Of a stretch of 64,000 nucleotides of DNA, positions 1 through 41,100 are shown one piece after another; the first letter of the stretch is position 1; each line of letters begins with the position of its first letter. The notes under the pieces are model-generated. The model saw nothing but the letters and a program-made list of their open reading frames with translations. It was not told where the DNA came from and made no database searches. Location: the NCBI GenBank assembly GCA_025618425.1, contig CM046838.1:4542715-4606714 (forward strand), read 5' to 3'. A program made the position numbers and the translations under genes. Source of the DNA: Heliocidaris tuberculata. Taxonomy: Eukaryota > Echinodermata > Echinoidea > Camarodonta > Echinometridae.

Positions 1-1687
1 CGTAAGACAAGAAACTGAAGGAAAAAATCATCCGAATGACAAGAGGGCAAACGTAATGGGTAAATATAGGTTTTCCTGGTCAAATTCATCAAAACAGCAT
101 CCGAAATTGATGCACAGTCGCTTAATTTTATGTGAATTTGAATGCACGTCAAGATCAACATTCAGTTTCCTAAAATGAGCATTCAATTTGATTTTAGTGC
201 AAGCGATCGCATACATTTATCATGCATTTGATAGAATGAGCATTCAAATGAGGATTTTACCCAATGAGCATTCAAATTCACGGGAGCTTCGGATCGCGAA
301 CATTTGGGAATTAGAATTCATCAATAGATAAGTATGTTCGCGATTTAAGCAATAGATTTAACAATGCATTCCTTCCCTTTGAATTTTCAAATTGTTTTTA
401 CAAGATAAAACTTAGAAACAATATGTAAATTCGTGTTCTTGCAATGTCATAGACCAGGAATAAATGATAATGACGAAAAAATGATAAATATTCTACAATG
501 AGGTAAAATAAAAAACAACAAAGTTGATGAATAAAAAAAAAAACATAAGCGATTTCTTACTATGAAGTGGGGTTGCTTGAGCCCCGTGAGCACCCCTCCT
601 GTGGAGGGGGGGGGGGGTGGCTGAGATTATGAAATAAAAAGAAGAAGAAATAACAAAGCGAATCGTCAACTGAAAAATATAAGATTAGACTATAAAATTT
701 TAAAAAAAGACCGACAAGATGATGTGAAAGCCTACTTTGAATACGTTTTACACATTTTTAACGTTTCAGTATGAAAAGTTAAGGGTAGGCCAATAATTGT
801 TTTTGCACCCATATGATCATGATGAATAGATGACTACATCATTTTGCAACAACAAATTAATTTGGAGTCAAGAGAATTCGTAAATGACTAATGAATTGAA
901 AAAATTAAATTCAAAAAGAAGACAAAGCCCGGCAACTTTTTGTACTTCTTTTACCTGTTTGAAAATGAATGAACATACAGCTAACTTGACTGCCTATTAA
1001 TAAAAGGAAAGTAAAACTAGAGCAAGCATCCGCACCGAGTTGTCATAAATGAATCTGAATGACGCTTTGGTCACTTTAAATTGAACGACGATAAATTATT
1101 TGGATGTTCGAAGCACATTTCTGGACGCTGGGAAATGAATTTGAACGACTGAAAACTAATATGAACCAAATGAGTAAACGGGACGAGCAAATCGCTTGAA
1201 TACGAGCGTTTGAAAATTATTTTGAAAGCTAATTTTGCGAATTTGAACAAGAAAACCTATATTTTTCAAAAAATGAAAAGCAGTCATTTTCTTTTCATAA
1301 GCCAATGCTTAATCACCTCATTTATGAAATTTTTATGATTGAGATCTGTGGCAATGTGAATTCCTTTAGTTACTGGCTTGGTGTGCCATTCCACATTATC
1401 AATATTAAACCTCAACTAAACTTCGAATATGCCTTAATATGTAGGAAGGCAAACAAAGAATTAAAAAGAAATACAAAGAAAAAAAGACACCCCAAAACAT
1501 GAAGATTAACTCCACTCATCGATAATTAAAATGAATGGGAAATATCGGCGGGGGTTAAACCTGTATTATTAAATATGTTGAACTTTACTGTTTTATGGTA
1601 TAGTAATATTACCAGTATTTTGGGACTGACACTTCGACAGCAGTAGTCATGGTAGAATTACTCGTGTGTTAACGATTATATTAACAG
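1..1687. other. Non-coding 5' flank or intron
   Basis: I see no convincing exon here. The stretch is AT-rich, with a few partly repeated words such as GAGCATTCAAAT near 170-270 and a poly-G run near 606-617. The only open frames are short and have no recognisable domain. Because the first recognisable exon (1688) enters in phase 1, at least one upstream exon with the start codon and signal peptide must exist, and this stretch is probably the intron before it. Confidence 0.6.
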
Positions 1688-29480
<27,793 letters not shown>

Positions 29481-30419
29481 TACAAATATTCATACACTCA
29501 CGATGCACTGGAGGAGGCGTACTTTTAATAATATTAATTTGCGATCGGACGCAAATTTACACTTTAAAAAAAAAAAAAATTTAACTTGACCTATTCATAT
29601 GATAAATATTGTAATTTGTAATGGTCAATTCCAAGCGTAATGGAATGACTTTCACAGAGTTCAATTTGGAAATAAGAATATTATGAACATTTTGATAAAT
29701 ATATGCAAATTGATGGCACAATATATAAACTTATGTAAGGTACTTTTACAACAGTTAATTTTCCTATCAACCTTCATCAAATTTATGAAATATCGCATTT
29801 CATATAGCATTGTTACACAATGACATAAAGGAAATGATATTTTTAAAAGTTTATCTTCAGTAATCATTGCTCAAACTTTGTGAAGTTTTAATATATCTTT
29901 TCAAGCTTGTAATAGTAATCTGTTGTATGTTAGCTATCACCATTTATATGGAAATATATTAGAAAGTATTTGAAATATTATACAAAACATGAAATAATAT
30001 AGCGTTACGGTATGACCGCTACGGAATGATTTCTGAAAGTCAGTGTGAAATAATGTAGATCCATGTAGTGTGAAAATTAGTTGAAATGTAGTTTGGAACA
30101 AAGATTATGCAAATGATGTGATGATTCTTGATGACCCAAGATGTCATTGTTAAAAGTACCTCTCATAGAGTTTATTAATAATTATAATTCACAAAAAAAT
30201 AAATTTTTGTTCATAATTTAATTTGGGAAGCCTCTAAAGCTTCTGACAAACCTGGAGAACATTCAGACACATGTAAGTCAGTCAATTCCATTTTATTTCA
30301 TATGTTTTTCATTATTTCTTTCTTATATATTTTTTTTAAAGTATTGATTAATGTCATCTAATGATTTTTGTTCCCCATTTGATACTGTCATCTAGATCAA
30401 TACTGAGGTCTAAAATAAA
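29481..30419 (+). other. Probable 3' UTR and flank
   Basis: AT-rich sequence without coding potential follows the stop. AATAAA hexamers at 30198-30203 and 30414-30419 are candidate poly(A) signals; there is no way to choose between them from sequence alone. Confidence 0.4.
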
Positions 30420-30537
30420 TGACAATTAAAGAGGAAAAATGCATCTCACTACAAATAGAATAATAAAGCACACATTTTTCCCACTTGTTTTGTACACAAA
30501 ACCGAAAATGTCTCAATTATGAAATTAAATAGGCCTA

Positions 30538-31086
30538 CAAGGTGGCCCAAAAAGAACCCAACTCCTGAGATCTGCAATTTCAACGGCATCATTGATTGAC
30601 ACAATGTTTTTTTTAGGTAGAAAATTACTTGTCTGTGTATGATGATCAGCAATTTTGGATAAGGGGTTTTGAATATTCTACTGCTATTTTTGTGAGACAA
30701 TGTCGTTTTCAATATTTGCCACTTTCGAAACCCTTGTCATGCTTAAAGCAGCGAGAAATTTGCGCATGACGGCTCCCATACAACCATACAATTTTCGTTT
30801 CATTCATGTTGTCTTCGTTTTCAAAGCGAGAGCAGTTATGCTTTGGTCAACACAGCTGATTGTCTGGGAAGCCGTCATGCGCTAATTTCTCGCTGCTTCA
30901 AGCATGAAAACGGTTGCAAAAGTAGCAAAGTTGAAAACGACATTGCCACACAAAAGTAGATGTAGAATCAATACGCCTTGCCCTAAATAGATGATCATAA
31001 TTGTGTCACAAAAACCAATGACATTATGTCAATGATGTCTTTGAAATTGCAGATCTCAAGTGTTGCGTTCTTTCTAGGCCACCCTG
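30538..31086. mobile_element. Mariner-like foldback MITE, TA target site
   Basis: The 549-bp element has long inverted ends: CAAGGTGGCCCAAAAAGAAC on the left and complement CAGGGTGGCCTAGAAAGAAC on the right. Similarity continues for about 80 bp and also includes inner arms such as GCAGCGAGAAATT. It is flanked by TA on both sides (30536-30537 and 31087-31088), as for Tc1/mariner. No transposase frame is present. Confidence 0.8.
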
Positions 31087-31156
31087 TATAATATTCAATC
31101 TGAGAAAGTGGGCTCATCTTACCTTTAGTCCATAATTATCCGATATATTAAGCTTT

Positions 31157-31328
31157 CATGGGCCGCGGAACCGGGGGGATGGGGGCTGCAGCCCCCCCCC
31201 CCCCCCACTTTTTTTAGTAAGCGCGTTTCATAAAACTTCGGGGAAAAAGGTTCGAAAATTGTCATTAATGAGTGAAATCGAATCAGCCCCCCCCCCCCCC
31301 CACTTTCAAAAACGCTCCGCGGCCCCTG
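31157..31328. mobile_element. Poly-C MITE with GGGCCGCGGA ends
   Basis: The left CATGGGCCGCGGA and right TCCGCGGCCCCTG are inverted. The interior carries two poly-C runs. The ends resemble the CAGGGGCGG-ended elements at 12,800 and 44,262. Confidence 0.65.
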
Positions 31329-32657
31329 GCTTAATCTAATAAATGAATTTCCTAGTTGAAGTATAGTTAATGCATGATTTAATGTGATGTCAAATGACAT
31401 TTATAACCTTATAATAATTCATAAATGAAATATTTCTTCATTCAAAAAGTACACTAACTGTGAAGGCATTATCAACTTTAATTACCAACAGCAACAAAAC
31501 TTTCATGACAAAATAATCTCCCTTTTCAGAAACAAGTTGACATTATGTGTTATAGAATGACAATTTTGCATGAGTAAATCCCCCCCCCCCCCTTCCACCC
31601 ACACCAAAACTTATCAGCTCCAAAGTACAAACTATATATTTCATGCTTTAAATTAAGAAATTACAAGACTACGTAAAAATGATTTCTTATGCACTTAATC
31701 CAGGGTTATTAGCCAATAATAAAGTTTAATTTTTAAAAAGCGAGGGAGCAAAGCAGCCGAGTGGTAAAAAATTTGCATTTTCATCCCTCAAGAAACGCAA
31801 TTTCTTATGCATTTCACCCTTAGAACAAAGTCGCAAGAGAACTCAGGAACCGAGCTTTGGAGGTGTTTTGTCCGAACTTTGAAAAAGGCTAACTTGTGCG
31901 CTTTATTCTAAATTGGGGCGCAGAATTGAAGTAGACCCTGATGAAACTTATATGCTCTCGATCAAAGAAAGAGAGTTAGAAAATTCCGAATTTTGAACCC
32001 TTAAAAAACGCATTATTTATGAACCAGAGTCTTTATTGGGGCGCGAAATTACAAGATCCTAAAGAAACATATGCAAGGGAGCAAAGCGACCGAGCTTTAG
32101 AAAAAAATATTTTTTTAAAGATATTTAAATCACTAATTATTGCTATTGGGGTGTATAATAATCATTGACCGTAGTTTTTCTTTCTTTTATCCTCTTTTTA
32201 TTTCTCTCTTTTGCATCCCCCCCCCCCCCCCCCAGAGCCGCCCGGGCACGTGCCCCCTCTGTTCCCCCTTAGATGCGCCACTTGTATTATAAATTGTTGA
32301 TGTTTCTGTTTTAATCTTATTTCGGTTGCATCATTAATGTTAAGTAGCTTTGCCTTGTTATCAATGGGAACAAGGGCTACTAGCCCATCATTAATCGAAG
32401 TAGATAACATTGGTCAAAGCTTGGTCTATTTTGACAAAGCGACAGCTCGAACGTCAGTGTAAGTGATTGGTTTGTTAAACTCGACCGAGACGGACGATCA
32501 TGGTGTTTGGTGTTTGATGATTTTAAGAAAATCATTTCTTTTCACTCACTAAATTAAGTTTGTGCCATCTCCAGTAAGAGTTATGAACTATGATATTCGC
32601 GACATTAGTTGATATTACTTAGATCAAAGGAAGATGTGTTATTTTGTTTTTATCTAA
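31329..32657. other. Intergenic, no gene seen
   Basis: AT-rich sequence has a poly-C run at about 31,580 and another at 32,219-32,234 beside GCCGCCCGGGCACG. Words like GAGGGAGCAAAGCAGCCGAG and GGGAGCAAAGCGACCGAGC recur near 31,743 and 32,078, indicating a diverged repeat. Confidence 0.4.
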
Positions 32658-32844
32658 AACACGATAAAAACTACTTTCGAAAAATAAACTCAAGACAATT
32701 TCAATAGCCCTGTCTATCCCCTTTAGAAATGAGCGAACATTACAATGGCGTATTACGTAATCCGAACAAGATTTCTATGGGCAGTACAATAGGCCTTTGA
32801 AATTGCCCTCGAGTTTATTTTTCGAAAGTAGTTTTTATCGTGTT
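32658..32844. mobile_element. Foldback element
   Basis: Arms of about 34 bp are exact complements (AACACGATAAAAACTACTTT... at 32658 and its mirror ending at 32844). The match continues into CAATTTCAA with small differences. Target duplication is not clear. Confidence 0.75.
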
Positions 32845-33394
32845 CTTATATTTTCCTTTCCCAAACAGAAAATGCTTCGGTTTTACGAGCCATCTAAAAC
32901 TACAGTGTAGTAGGGCTTTTAAAAAAGAGAGGGGAAAGAAAAAAAAAAGACTCCTCCATAGATTTTTTTGTACAGGACTCGAGTGAGGAGTGCCCCCTCC
33001 CTATCCTCCTTGGATCATCACTCATTTCATGAATTACATATTGTGTTAAGAACCATAAAATGTATGTTGGTATTTTGACTATTATCATCCTGCTTTTGCG
33101 AAATAAAGACTGATGAATGAAAGACTAGTTAAATTTTCATTTGTTCGTCTATGAGCACAAGGACATTGATTTTCTTCTACACGTTCTTTGACACCCCCGC
33201 CAAACATCTCCATGTCATGTACATGTATAAGCACGCAAGATTAGTGTAGTTGCAAACTCAATATTTTTTCCCATTTTCAGTTGATATTGCAAAGCACTTA
33301 GCTATTTTTTGTGCTCCCTTTTTATTTCCTTCTTTTTTTTTTTTTCATTTCTTTCACTCTCTCCTGGTACCTCTGTCTTTCTTCATATGCCTTT

Positions 33395-33467
33395 CCTCCT
33401 CTTCTCTCTCTCTCTCTCTCACACACACACACTCACACTCAAGCTCTCACTTATCTCTCTCTTTGTA

Positions 33468-33501
<34 letters not shown>

Positions 33502-33611
33502 TCAAGCTCTCACTTATCTTTCTCTTCGTATCTCTGTCTCTCTCTTTCTGGTTCTCCCTTTCACTGTCTCTCTTTGGATCACCTTCCTCACTATATTTCT
33601 CACTGTATCTT

Positions 33612-33665
<54 letters not shown>

Positions 33666-33775
33666 TCCAGCTCTCACTTATCTTTCTCTTCGTATCTCTC
33701 TCTCTTTCTGGTTATGACTTTCACTGTCTCTCTTTGGATCACCTTCCTCACTATAGTTCTCACTGTATCTTTCTC

Positions 33776-33825
<50 letters not shown>

Positions 33826-33936
33826 ACACTCACACTCAAGCTCTCACTTATCTTTCTCTTCATATCTCTCTCTTTCTGGTTATGACTTTCACGGTCTCTC
33901 TTTGGATCACCTTCATTATATTTCTCACTGTATCTT

Positions 33937-33971
<35 letters not shown>

Positions 33972-34502
33972 GGTTATGACTTTCACTGTCTCTATTTGGA
34001 TCATCTCCCTCACTCATGGGCACAAATCTAGGGGGACAGGGGGACATGTCCCCCCCCCCCCCACCTTTTTGAAGATAGGCGAATGTCCCCCCCCCCACCT
34101 TTTTTTTTTTTTTGCTTGTCAGAGAATTTTGGAGGCGAATGTCCCCCCCCCCCCCCATTTCAAAATGGATTTGCGCCACTGCCCTCACTGTATTTCTCAT
34201 TGTATCTTTCTCTACGTCCCTCTCTCTCTCTCTCTCACACTCACACTCAAGCTCTCACTTATCTTTCTCTTCTTATCTATCTCTCTCTCTTTCTGGTTAT
34301 GACTTTCACTGTCTCTATTTGGATCACCTTCCTCACTCATGGGTGCAAATCTAGGGGGGACAGGGGGACATGTCCCCCCCTCCCCCACCTTTTTTTTTTT
34401 TGCTTGTCAGAGAATTTTGGAGGTGAATGTCCCCCCCCCCCAAATTTCAAAATGGATTTGCGCCACTGCCCTCACTGTATCTCTCACTGTATCTTTTTCT
34501 GC

Positions 34503-34544
<42 letters not shown>

Positions 34545-34570
34545 CTCAAGCTCTCACTTATCTTTCTCTT

Positions 34571-34607
<37 letters not shown>

Positions 34608-34705
34608 GGTTATGACTTTCACTGTCTCTCTTTGGATCACCTTCCTCACTATATTTCTCACTATCTTTCTCTGCGTCTCCCCTCTCTCTCTCTCTCTCTC
34701 ATTGA
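33395..34705. repeat. CT/CA minisatellite with embedded poly-C elements
   Basis: The unit is roughly 160-240 bp: (CT)n, (CA)n, CAAGCTCTCACTTATC, TTTCTGGTTATGACTTTCAC, TTTGGATCACCTTCCTCAC, TGTATCTTTCTCTGCGTC. It repeats five to six times with changing CT length. Two copies carry the same poly-C insert (near 34,013-34,185 and 34,337-34,470, from CATGGG to GCGCCACTGCC). The long Ser/Leu-rich open frames over this block are artefacts of the repeat. Confidence 0.9.
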
Positions 34706-35179
34706 GAAAAAGGAAAACATAAAATGTGTATGTAATGAAAAAGTAAGCACAGATGAAATAGCTAGTAAGAATATATCACTTTTGTTTATTCATTCAGTGC
34801 CATGTAGGTAAACATGAACATGTACATATTACTTAATGCCTTATTGATACAAATACATGTACGCTTTACTATTATGTATTTGCTCAATCTGTAATTTGTT
34901 TCAGCAGACATTGTGCCAAACTTTGTCAAGATCATGATATCTGTGAGAACCTGCAACTATGAATGAAGAATGATTACCTGTGACAAATTGAAAGTGCCTA
35001 TGGTTTATAGTAAATCTTCCACATGTATAAAACCTCAATCACAAGCTGAGGTAAACTTGCATCACCATACATGTACAGTGATATCAAAAAAGTAATCTAG
35101 ACACCCAAAAATATGTACATCAACAAATCCAAGGAAACTTTGCCATACAGGTATGTTACCAAGACCACACACTGATGTC

Positions 35180-36179
35180 GCAGTCACACTTTCACGTAAA
35201 GCCCAGCCATACGGCCATTTTTGTGATACGGAGTGGGATGTGCAGGGGCAGCGATCCGTGGAATGTAAAGCAAATAATGCGTAAAAGTTGCAACATCCTG
35301 TTTAGGTTATTAAGTGCTCTCAAATGCAAACTTTCAATATACAAAGTGGGAAATTTTCTCACTCGGTCGCTACGCTCTCTTAACTGTACAATATTGCAAA
35401 AAAAATCTCTAAACCATAGGTATCATTTAGACAAAGATTCCACTGTGTTTTACAATGGACAAAATTCCCTATAGGACCTATTGCAGGGCTAGCAAATCAG
35501 GGGGGATGGGGACGCCTCTATTCGAGGGGTTTTTCCCCCACCTCCCACCCGCAAATTTTAAATACCTAATTTTTTGTGTAAATAGTGATTTAGTGCTTGG
35601 ATTTGTGATTGAAAGTGCCGTAAAAGAGTGTTTCAAACCACAAAATTTTTTCGCAACCTTGCAAAGTAATGTACATAATTTACTGAGGAATCCCCCCCAA
35701 ATACAAAGTTTTTTATACCGCAAAATGCAAAATCTTCTTTTTTTTTTGGGGGGGGGGGGGGGGGAGGAGACACACCGTCACAGACCACCCCCCCCCCCCA
35801 GTCGCTGCCCAAGCCGTGACAAGAAATCAGCGCCCCCTGGGGATGTGGCAAGGCAAAGCGAAAATGTTAAAATATTCAAAATTTCACCTCATAAAATTAG
35901 ACTCCATGTAGGGCCTACATGAAGCTACATGGGGTTACATGGTTTTTACATAGTGGTGCATGGTGTTACGTTGCTTTACCTGGCCTTTGCCTTGAAATTA
36001 CGTAGCATTGCATGGCTGATACAGACAATTCTAACTAGGGTCTAAATTTGTAGAATGCATGCCTATTTTGTGTCCTACTGCAGCTACATGTACATGGTGT
36101 TTACCACGCTGTAACTTTTATAAATAAAATTGGTCTTACATGGTGCTTACGGCTAGGCTTTATGTGAAAGTGTGACTGC
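35180..36179. mobile_element. 1.0-kb TIR element
   Basis: The ends are inverted: GCAGTCACACTTTCACGTAA at 35180 and its complement (GCAGTCACACTTTCACATAA) ending at 36179. Similarity runs about 30 bp into AAAGCC. The interior has recurrent TACATGG words (35,918-35,990) and a nested poly-C/poly-G patch at 35,490-35,850. No transposase is recognised. Confidence 0.7.
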
Positions 36180-36572
36180 TGCATACGATTATATCTGATG
36201 ATTGTATTAATGGAAGGAGAAGAAGAAGAAGTATGATGATGCACCAGCAGAGCATGAAGATCGATTTTACTTCAATGGATGTAGAAGTTCATACTTAAGC
36301 TTGGATCAGACCAGAAATGAAGTCGAATGATACATCGAATAATGACAATTTATGTTAGTAACTCAACAATAATTGGTGACATATGGGACACCAAATGACC
36401 ATAGGCTTGCCTACACATGTATTTTGGGACTTCAATAACAATGGCCTTTTTATGATAAATGTGTTATTACTCAAAAGTCAAAGCATTTCATGCAATAATT
36501 TTAGAAAAACATTGCTCTACACCCAAAGCAAATTCAGATAATTGTCCTTTAGATTTTCAAGGTACTAAATGT

Positions 36573-36832
36573 GGGGTAACCTCGCTAGTCATAAGGACCG
36601 CTATTCATAAGGACCACTTATTCATAAGGACCGCTATCTATAATGCGTGACTAAATGAATAGCAGTTTTGTACGAATAACGGTCCTTCTGAAAAGCGAGC
36701 AAAACATAGACAAATTACCTTGCTATTCCTAAGGACATCCATTCATAAGGACCACTATTCATAATTACTCATAAGGACTATTCATAACGCGTGTTATGAA
36801 TAACGGTTTTCAATGAATAGCGAGCGGACCCC
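36573..36832. mobile_element. MITE with perfect 8-bp target duplication
   Basis: The 260-bp element is flanked by CTAAATGT on both sides (36565-36572, 36833-36840). The ends GGGGTAACCTCGCTA / complement GGGGTCCGCTCGCTA are imperfect inverted repeats. The interior is built from ATTCATAAGGACC units in both orientations. Eight bp fits hAT. Confidence 0.85.
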
Positions 36833-37489
36833 CTAAATGTGAGTCAATATTGCTGAAAGCCAATTTGTGAGACACTTAATACCTTAAAGATGCATCAATC
36901 TAAAATCATTCCAAGGCACTTGACTGTCTTGGTTCGTAAAGAACATGTGTAAAAGCCGTACTATTATAAAAGCCTAAACACAATTTAAAGTAGTCAATAA
37001 TTTCAAGAAAGCCATGAATAAATAATAATTCAGCTACAGAGTATTTCTAACATTTACATGCACCTTACCAATCTCATCACTACAGATATCGTTTTCTACG
37101 TATCCAGTTTTGCAATGTAAAATACTATACTTGTGACGTCCTCTGACTGATCTGGGTGTCGGTGAAATGAATTCACTAAGAATATACAACATGAACTATG
37201 TTCAAAGTGATCAAGCATCATGAAACATACAAACGCTTTGAATACAATACACTGTAAACATCAAAGAAAGTTCTCTTATACAATCTGTTGAGAGCCAAAA
37301 GTGTGTTAACTCTATATGATACCAGTTAACAGCTTTCCGACTCTGAAGGAGATATATTCTTGGTGAACTCATACTAAATGCCTGATGGGCAATTTTTTTT
37401 CAGGTGACCTGGAAAGTTGGAATACATTTGCCACTCTCCACCCAGTAGGAAGCTATTCTTTGAATGCTTTTGTGTCTTATAGGGTAGCT

Positions 37490-37858
37490 TGAATTTTGGG
37501 AAAGGTAAAAAAAAAATTGTGAGCTTTGTCATTCTTATTATGTTAGTTTGGAAGATTATCATAGTAGATATGTCCCCTGAAAAGGATTGCTCTTCAAATG
37601 CCCTCACATTCAAAATATGACAAGAAACAGCTGAAATGTTCAAGCCAAATATTTGTGTGTAGTTCCATAATATTTCGGTGAGCAATGCATGTGAATCTCA
37701 GCAGTATTGAGTCAATTTCTTATCATTTTGGTGATTCCAAAACCTTACAGCATACACCCATTCTTCTGTGCTATATAATCAACCTTTCCCAATTGCTTTG
37801 AGACAGTTTCTTTCACAATTCAATCTCACGACCAGAACTCAACTTTATCTTTAACATG
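37490..37858. repeat. Direct repeat R2, copy near exon 6
   Basis: It shares long words with 41,560-41,943, such as AAGGATTGCTCTTCAAATGC, ATTCCAAAAC, CAACCTTTCCCAATT and ACTTTATCTTTAACAT. Divergence is moderate with indels. It lies just past the last exon of the minus-strand thioredoxin gene. Confidence 0.75.
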
Positions 37859-38053
37859 GTGGCTCCGCTAAAGCATGGGTAATGCAATATAGCATATTTG
37901 TAGCTATGCTATATAAGGTATTCATTTTTTACTATCAGTAGTATTATTAACAGTCAAGGACGTCATATACATGTATTGTATTTATGTTGCAAAAGTGGGC
38001 ACCTGACATTATTGCTTGACAAATGGTTTAGACTAGAGCTCCTTTTCCCCTCG

Positions 38054-38115
38054 TCACAACTCGTCATTTCTACTTCCTACTAGAGCTTTGACTGCAGACT
38101 TCATTGCTTCAATCA
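38054..38115 (-). CDS. TXNDC12: TXNDC12 exon 6 (last coding)
   Basis: The acceptor is CCCTTGCAG|TG, phase 1. It encodes [19 protein letters not shown] and TGA (TCA on the plus strand at 38054-38056). The amphipathic helix before the retrieval signal fits the end of the thioredoxin fold. Confidence 0.93.
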
Positions 38116-41100
38116 CTGCAAGGGAAAAAAAAAGGAGAAACACAAAAGCTTTTAAAGCAGAGGAATCATATGCAAAATTTCAATGGAAGGCTGCGTATAT
38201 AATAAAAGCAAGAGTCAAAATGACATACATGTAGAAATACAATTTAGTTTTTTATTTATTGCTAATTGATTATTTACATATTCGCGAATTGAAAATTCTG
38301 CATTGTGTACAGTTGTGTACAATACACATGGAGAAATCATCATTTAGGCCAGGCCCAGCGGGGCAATTTTTGATACTGTGCTGTACCCGTTGGTCAAATT
38401 TTATAAATTTGGTATCAAAGGATGCGTAAGACTATAGGCAGTAAAGTCCTGAAAGCTCACGGTGCAAAACAAATTATCCTCGAACATATCGTGGCAAACG
38501 TCCAGGGGGTCCACACCCCCCCCCCCCTGCTTTTTTAGGGTTAACAATGAAACGTGATGGCACATAATGCGGGAAAGAGGCATATATGACAAAATTACTC
38601 AAAATCATAATTTTATTCTATGGAGGCAGCAGCTAGCAATTTTGCTCCTTGCGTCTTTCCGGTGTCTTTACGCACCATTAGGTTTTGCTAAGATACCTAA
38701 GCAAATTTCTGTTCCAGTCATTGTGCAGACCTGTAGCTTTCATAGCAAAATGTAATGGCATTAAAAGATGCAAAAGGCATAATTGTTTGACATGTAGGTA
38801 CATCTAAATGTATAATTATATTATATTGAATGGCCTTGAGTGGGACACAAGAGTATATCAGTATATAATAAGTGAAATATTTTCAATGCTAATGCAATAT
38901 ACCCTTGTGTCCCATGAAAGAACAAGTGAATGAGTAAATTACGCAATGCGTAATAAATTTCCCCGCCGGAAGTGCAGATCTGTGGAAATTAACTAGCCTG
39001 AACCTTAAAACTTCAGTGAAAAACTTTAGTGAATAAAATAATAATGTTACTGCATGCAAAAGAAGAGAATACCAACAATGCATGTATACAACTGAAATAT
39101 AAAACATGAAAACATTATGAACCTTCGGCCATTTTGAATAAATTTGCATAAATTTGCATGAATAATGAATTTCAAAATTCTGTGTAGAAGTTTGGAAGCC
39201 CCCACCCAGCCCTATCAGATAAAACAATCGGAATCAAAATCCGATGTGAAATAGAGGAGAAGTAGCATTTTTTGTCAATTTTGAATAAATTTGCATAAAT
39301 TTGCATAATTAATAAATTTCAAAATTCTGTGTAGAAGTTTGAAAGCCCCCACCCAGCCCTATCAGATAAAATAATCGGAATCAAAATGCGATGTGAAATT
39401 GAGAAGTAGCATTTTTCGTCAATTTTGAATAAATTTGCATAAATTTGCATAATTAATGAATTTCAAAATTCTGTGTAGAAGTTTGGAAGCCCCCACCCAG
39501 CCCTATCAGATAAAACAATCGGAATCAAAATCCGATGTGAAATAGAGAAGTAGAATATTTCGTCAATTTTGAATAAATTTGCATGAATTTGCATAATTAA
39601 TGAATTTCACGATTCTGTGTAGAGTTTGGAAGCCCTCACCAAGCCCTATCAGATAAAACAATCAGAATCAAAATCGGCCGAGAAATGACGGAGAAGTAGC
39701 ATTTTCTAACATTTGAGCACACACGGACAGACGGATGGACGCACGGAGGGACGCACGGACACACACACACACACGCACACGCGAACGGAGCCCGTTTCAT
39801 AGTCCATAGTTCGGCGGGGACAAAAAAATCATTCAGTATTATTATTATTAATTGTATGAAACCTAATACCTCATTTTCACCATTACACCCTTATGTTTTT
39901 GTATTAACTTGCACATTATTACACAAACAGAGAGACAAACTATTTTGTCCCTACCCAAGCATTTTATAAGGGCTGCGCGCATACATCCATTGTCTTAGCC
40001 TTTGCGTATTCAATTGCATATTCCCTTTCTACACACACCCTAAACCATGAGACCACTGAAAAATTACTGCAAGGTTATCCGGGTACTTTTTGCCAAACCA
40101 TGAGATATTGGACAAGATGAATGCGACTGCCTCTCCTATATGCCTCCCCCTAAATTCAGTCGATGGCTCAAACTGTTCTTGAAATAATTGTGATAACCAG
40201 AATAAAAGCCTACAATTAAATGGTAATTGACCTCTTTGACATTTGGCCTTACACCTTATAAATATAACCCAAAAGTCGGATCACTCTATCTCCTCCTAGT
40301 CATGAATACAGAATAGTTGAGATACATTGTACATGTACATGTATGGTGATAACAAAGCTAAAAGAAACATTAATTTCACATATAATGACCTCTATGGCCT
40401 GTCACCTTTGACCTACTTGAACAAATATCTAATCAGTTCGTCTCACTATGGTGATGCATATTAGTTCCAAGTTTGAAGTTAATGGCTCAAATTGTTCAAG
40501 AGAGTGTTAACAAGATCAAAACTTTGAATTTCATGGTAAATGACCTCCATGACCTACATTTTCCCAATTCTGATCAGATCGTCTTCCTATGGTGATACAT
40601 ACTATTACCAAGTTTGAAGTTAATGGATCAAATGGTTCTCGAGATATAGTATTAACCTGTGACCTTTGACCTTTGACCTTTGACCTTTTACCTACATGTA
40701 TGTACAGTACCGGTACCCCGAAATCTAATCGGGTCATCTTCCTATGGTGATACATACTAGTACCACGTTTGAAGTTCATACCTCATGAAGTTCTTGAGTT
40801 ATCACAAGAACAAGAAAGCAGGACAGTCGGACGGCCGGGCAATCCAAAAACATAATGCCTCTAGCACCACCTTCGGTGGACGGAGGCATAAACATCATTG
40901 CACGGTTATCCAGGCAAAACATGACATACACTGATTTTACTTGTAGGCTGAAAATCCTTCATACAAATAATAATCCAATATATCTTAATGACAGTTTTGG
41001 TTTTGTGAAGCCTCATATTAAGATAATACAATTAATACTTAATCTAAATGATTACAATATGGTTCTGTCTTACAAGCTATAAAATTATGATTTTCAACAA

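Noticed and set aside
1305..1502. 65-codon open frame as a possible signal-peptide exon of the receptor
   Set aside because: It has no signal-peptide profile, no phase-1 donor at its end and no similarity to Tie sequences.
33250..34811. Long Ser/Leu/His-rich open frames of up to 242 codons
   Set aside because: They are translations of the (CT)n/(CA)n minisatellite; all three frames are open and no domain or splice signal is present.
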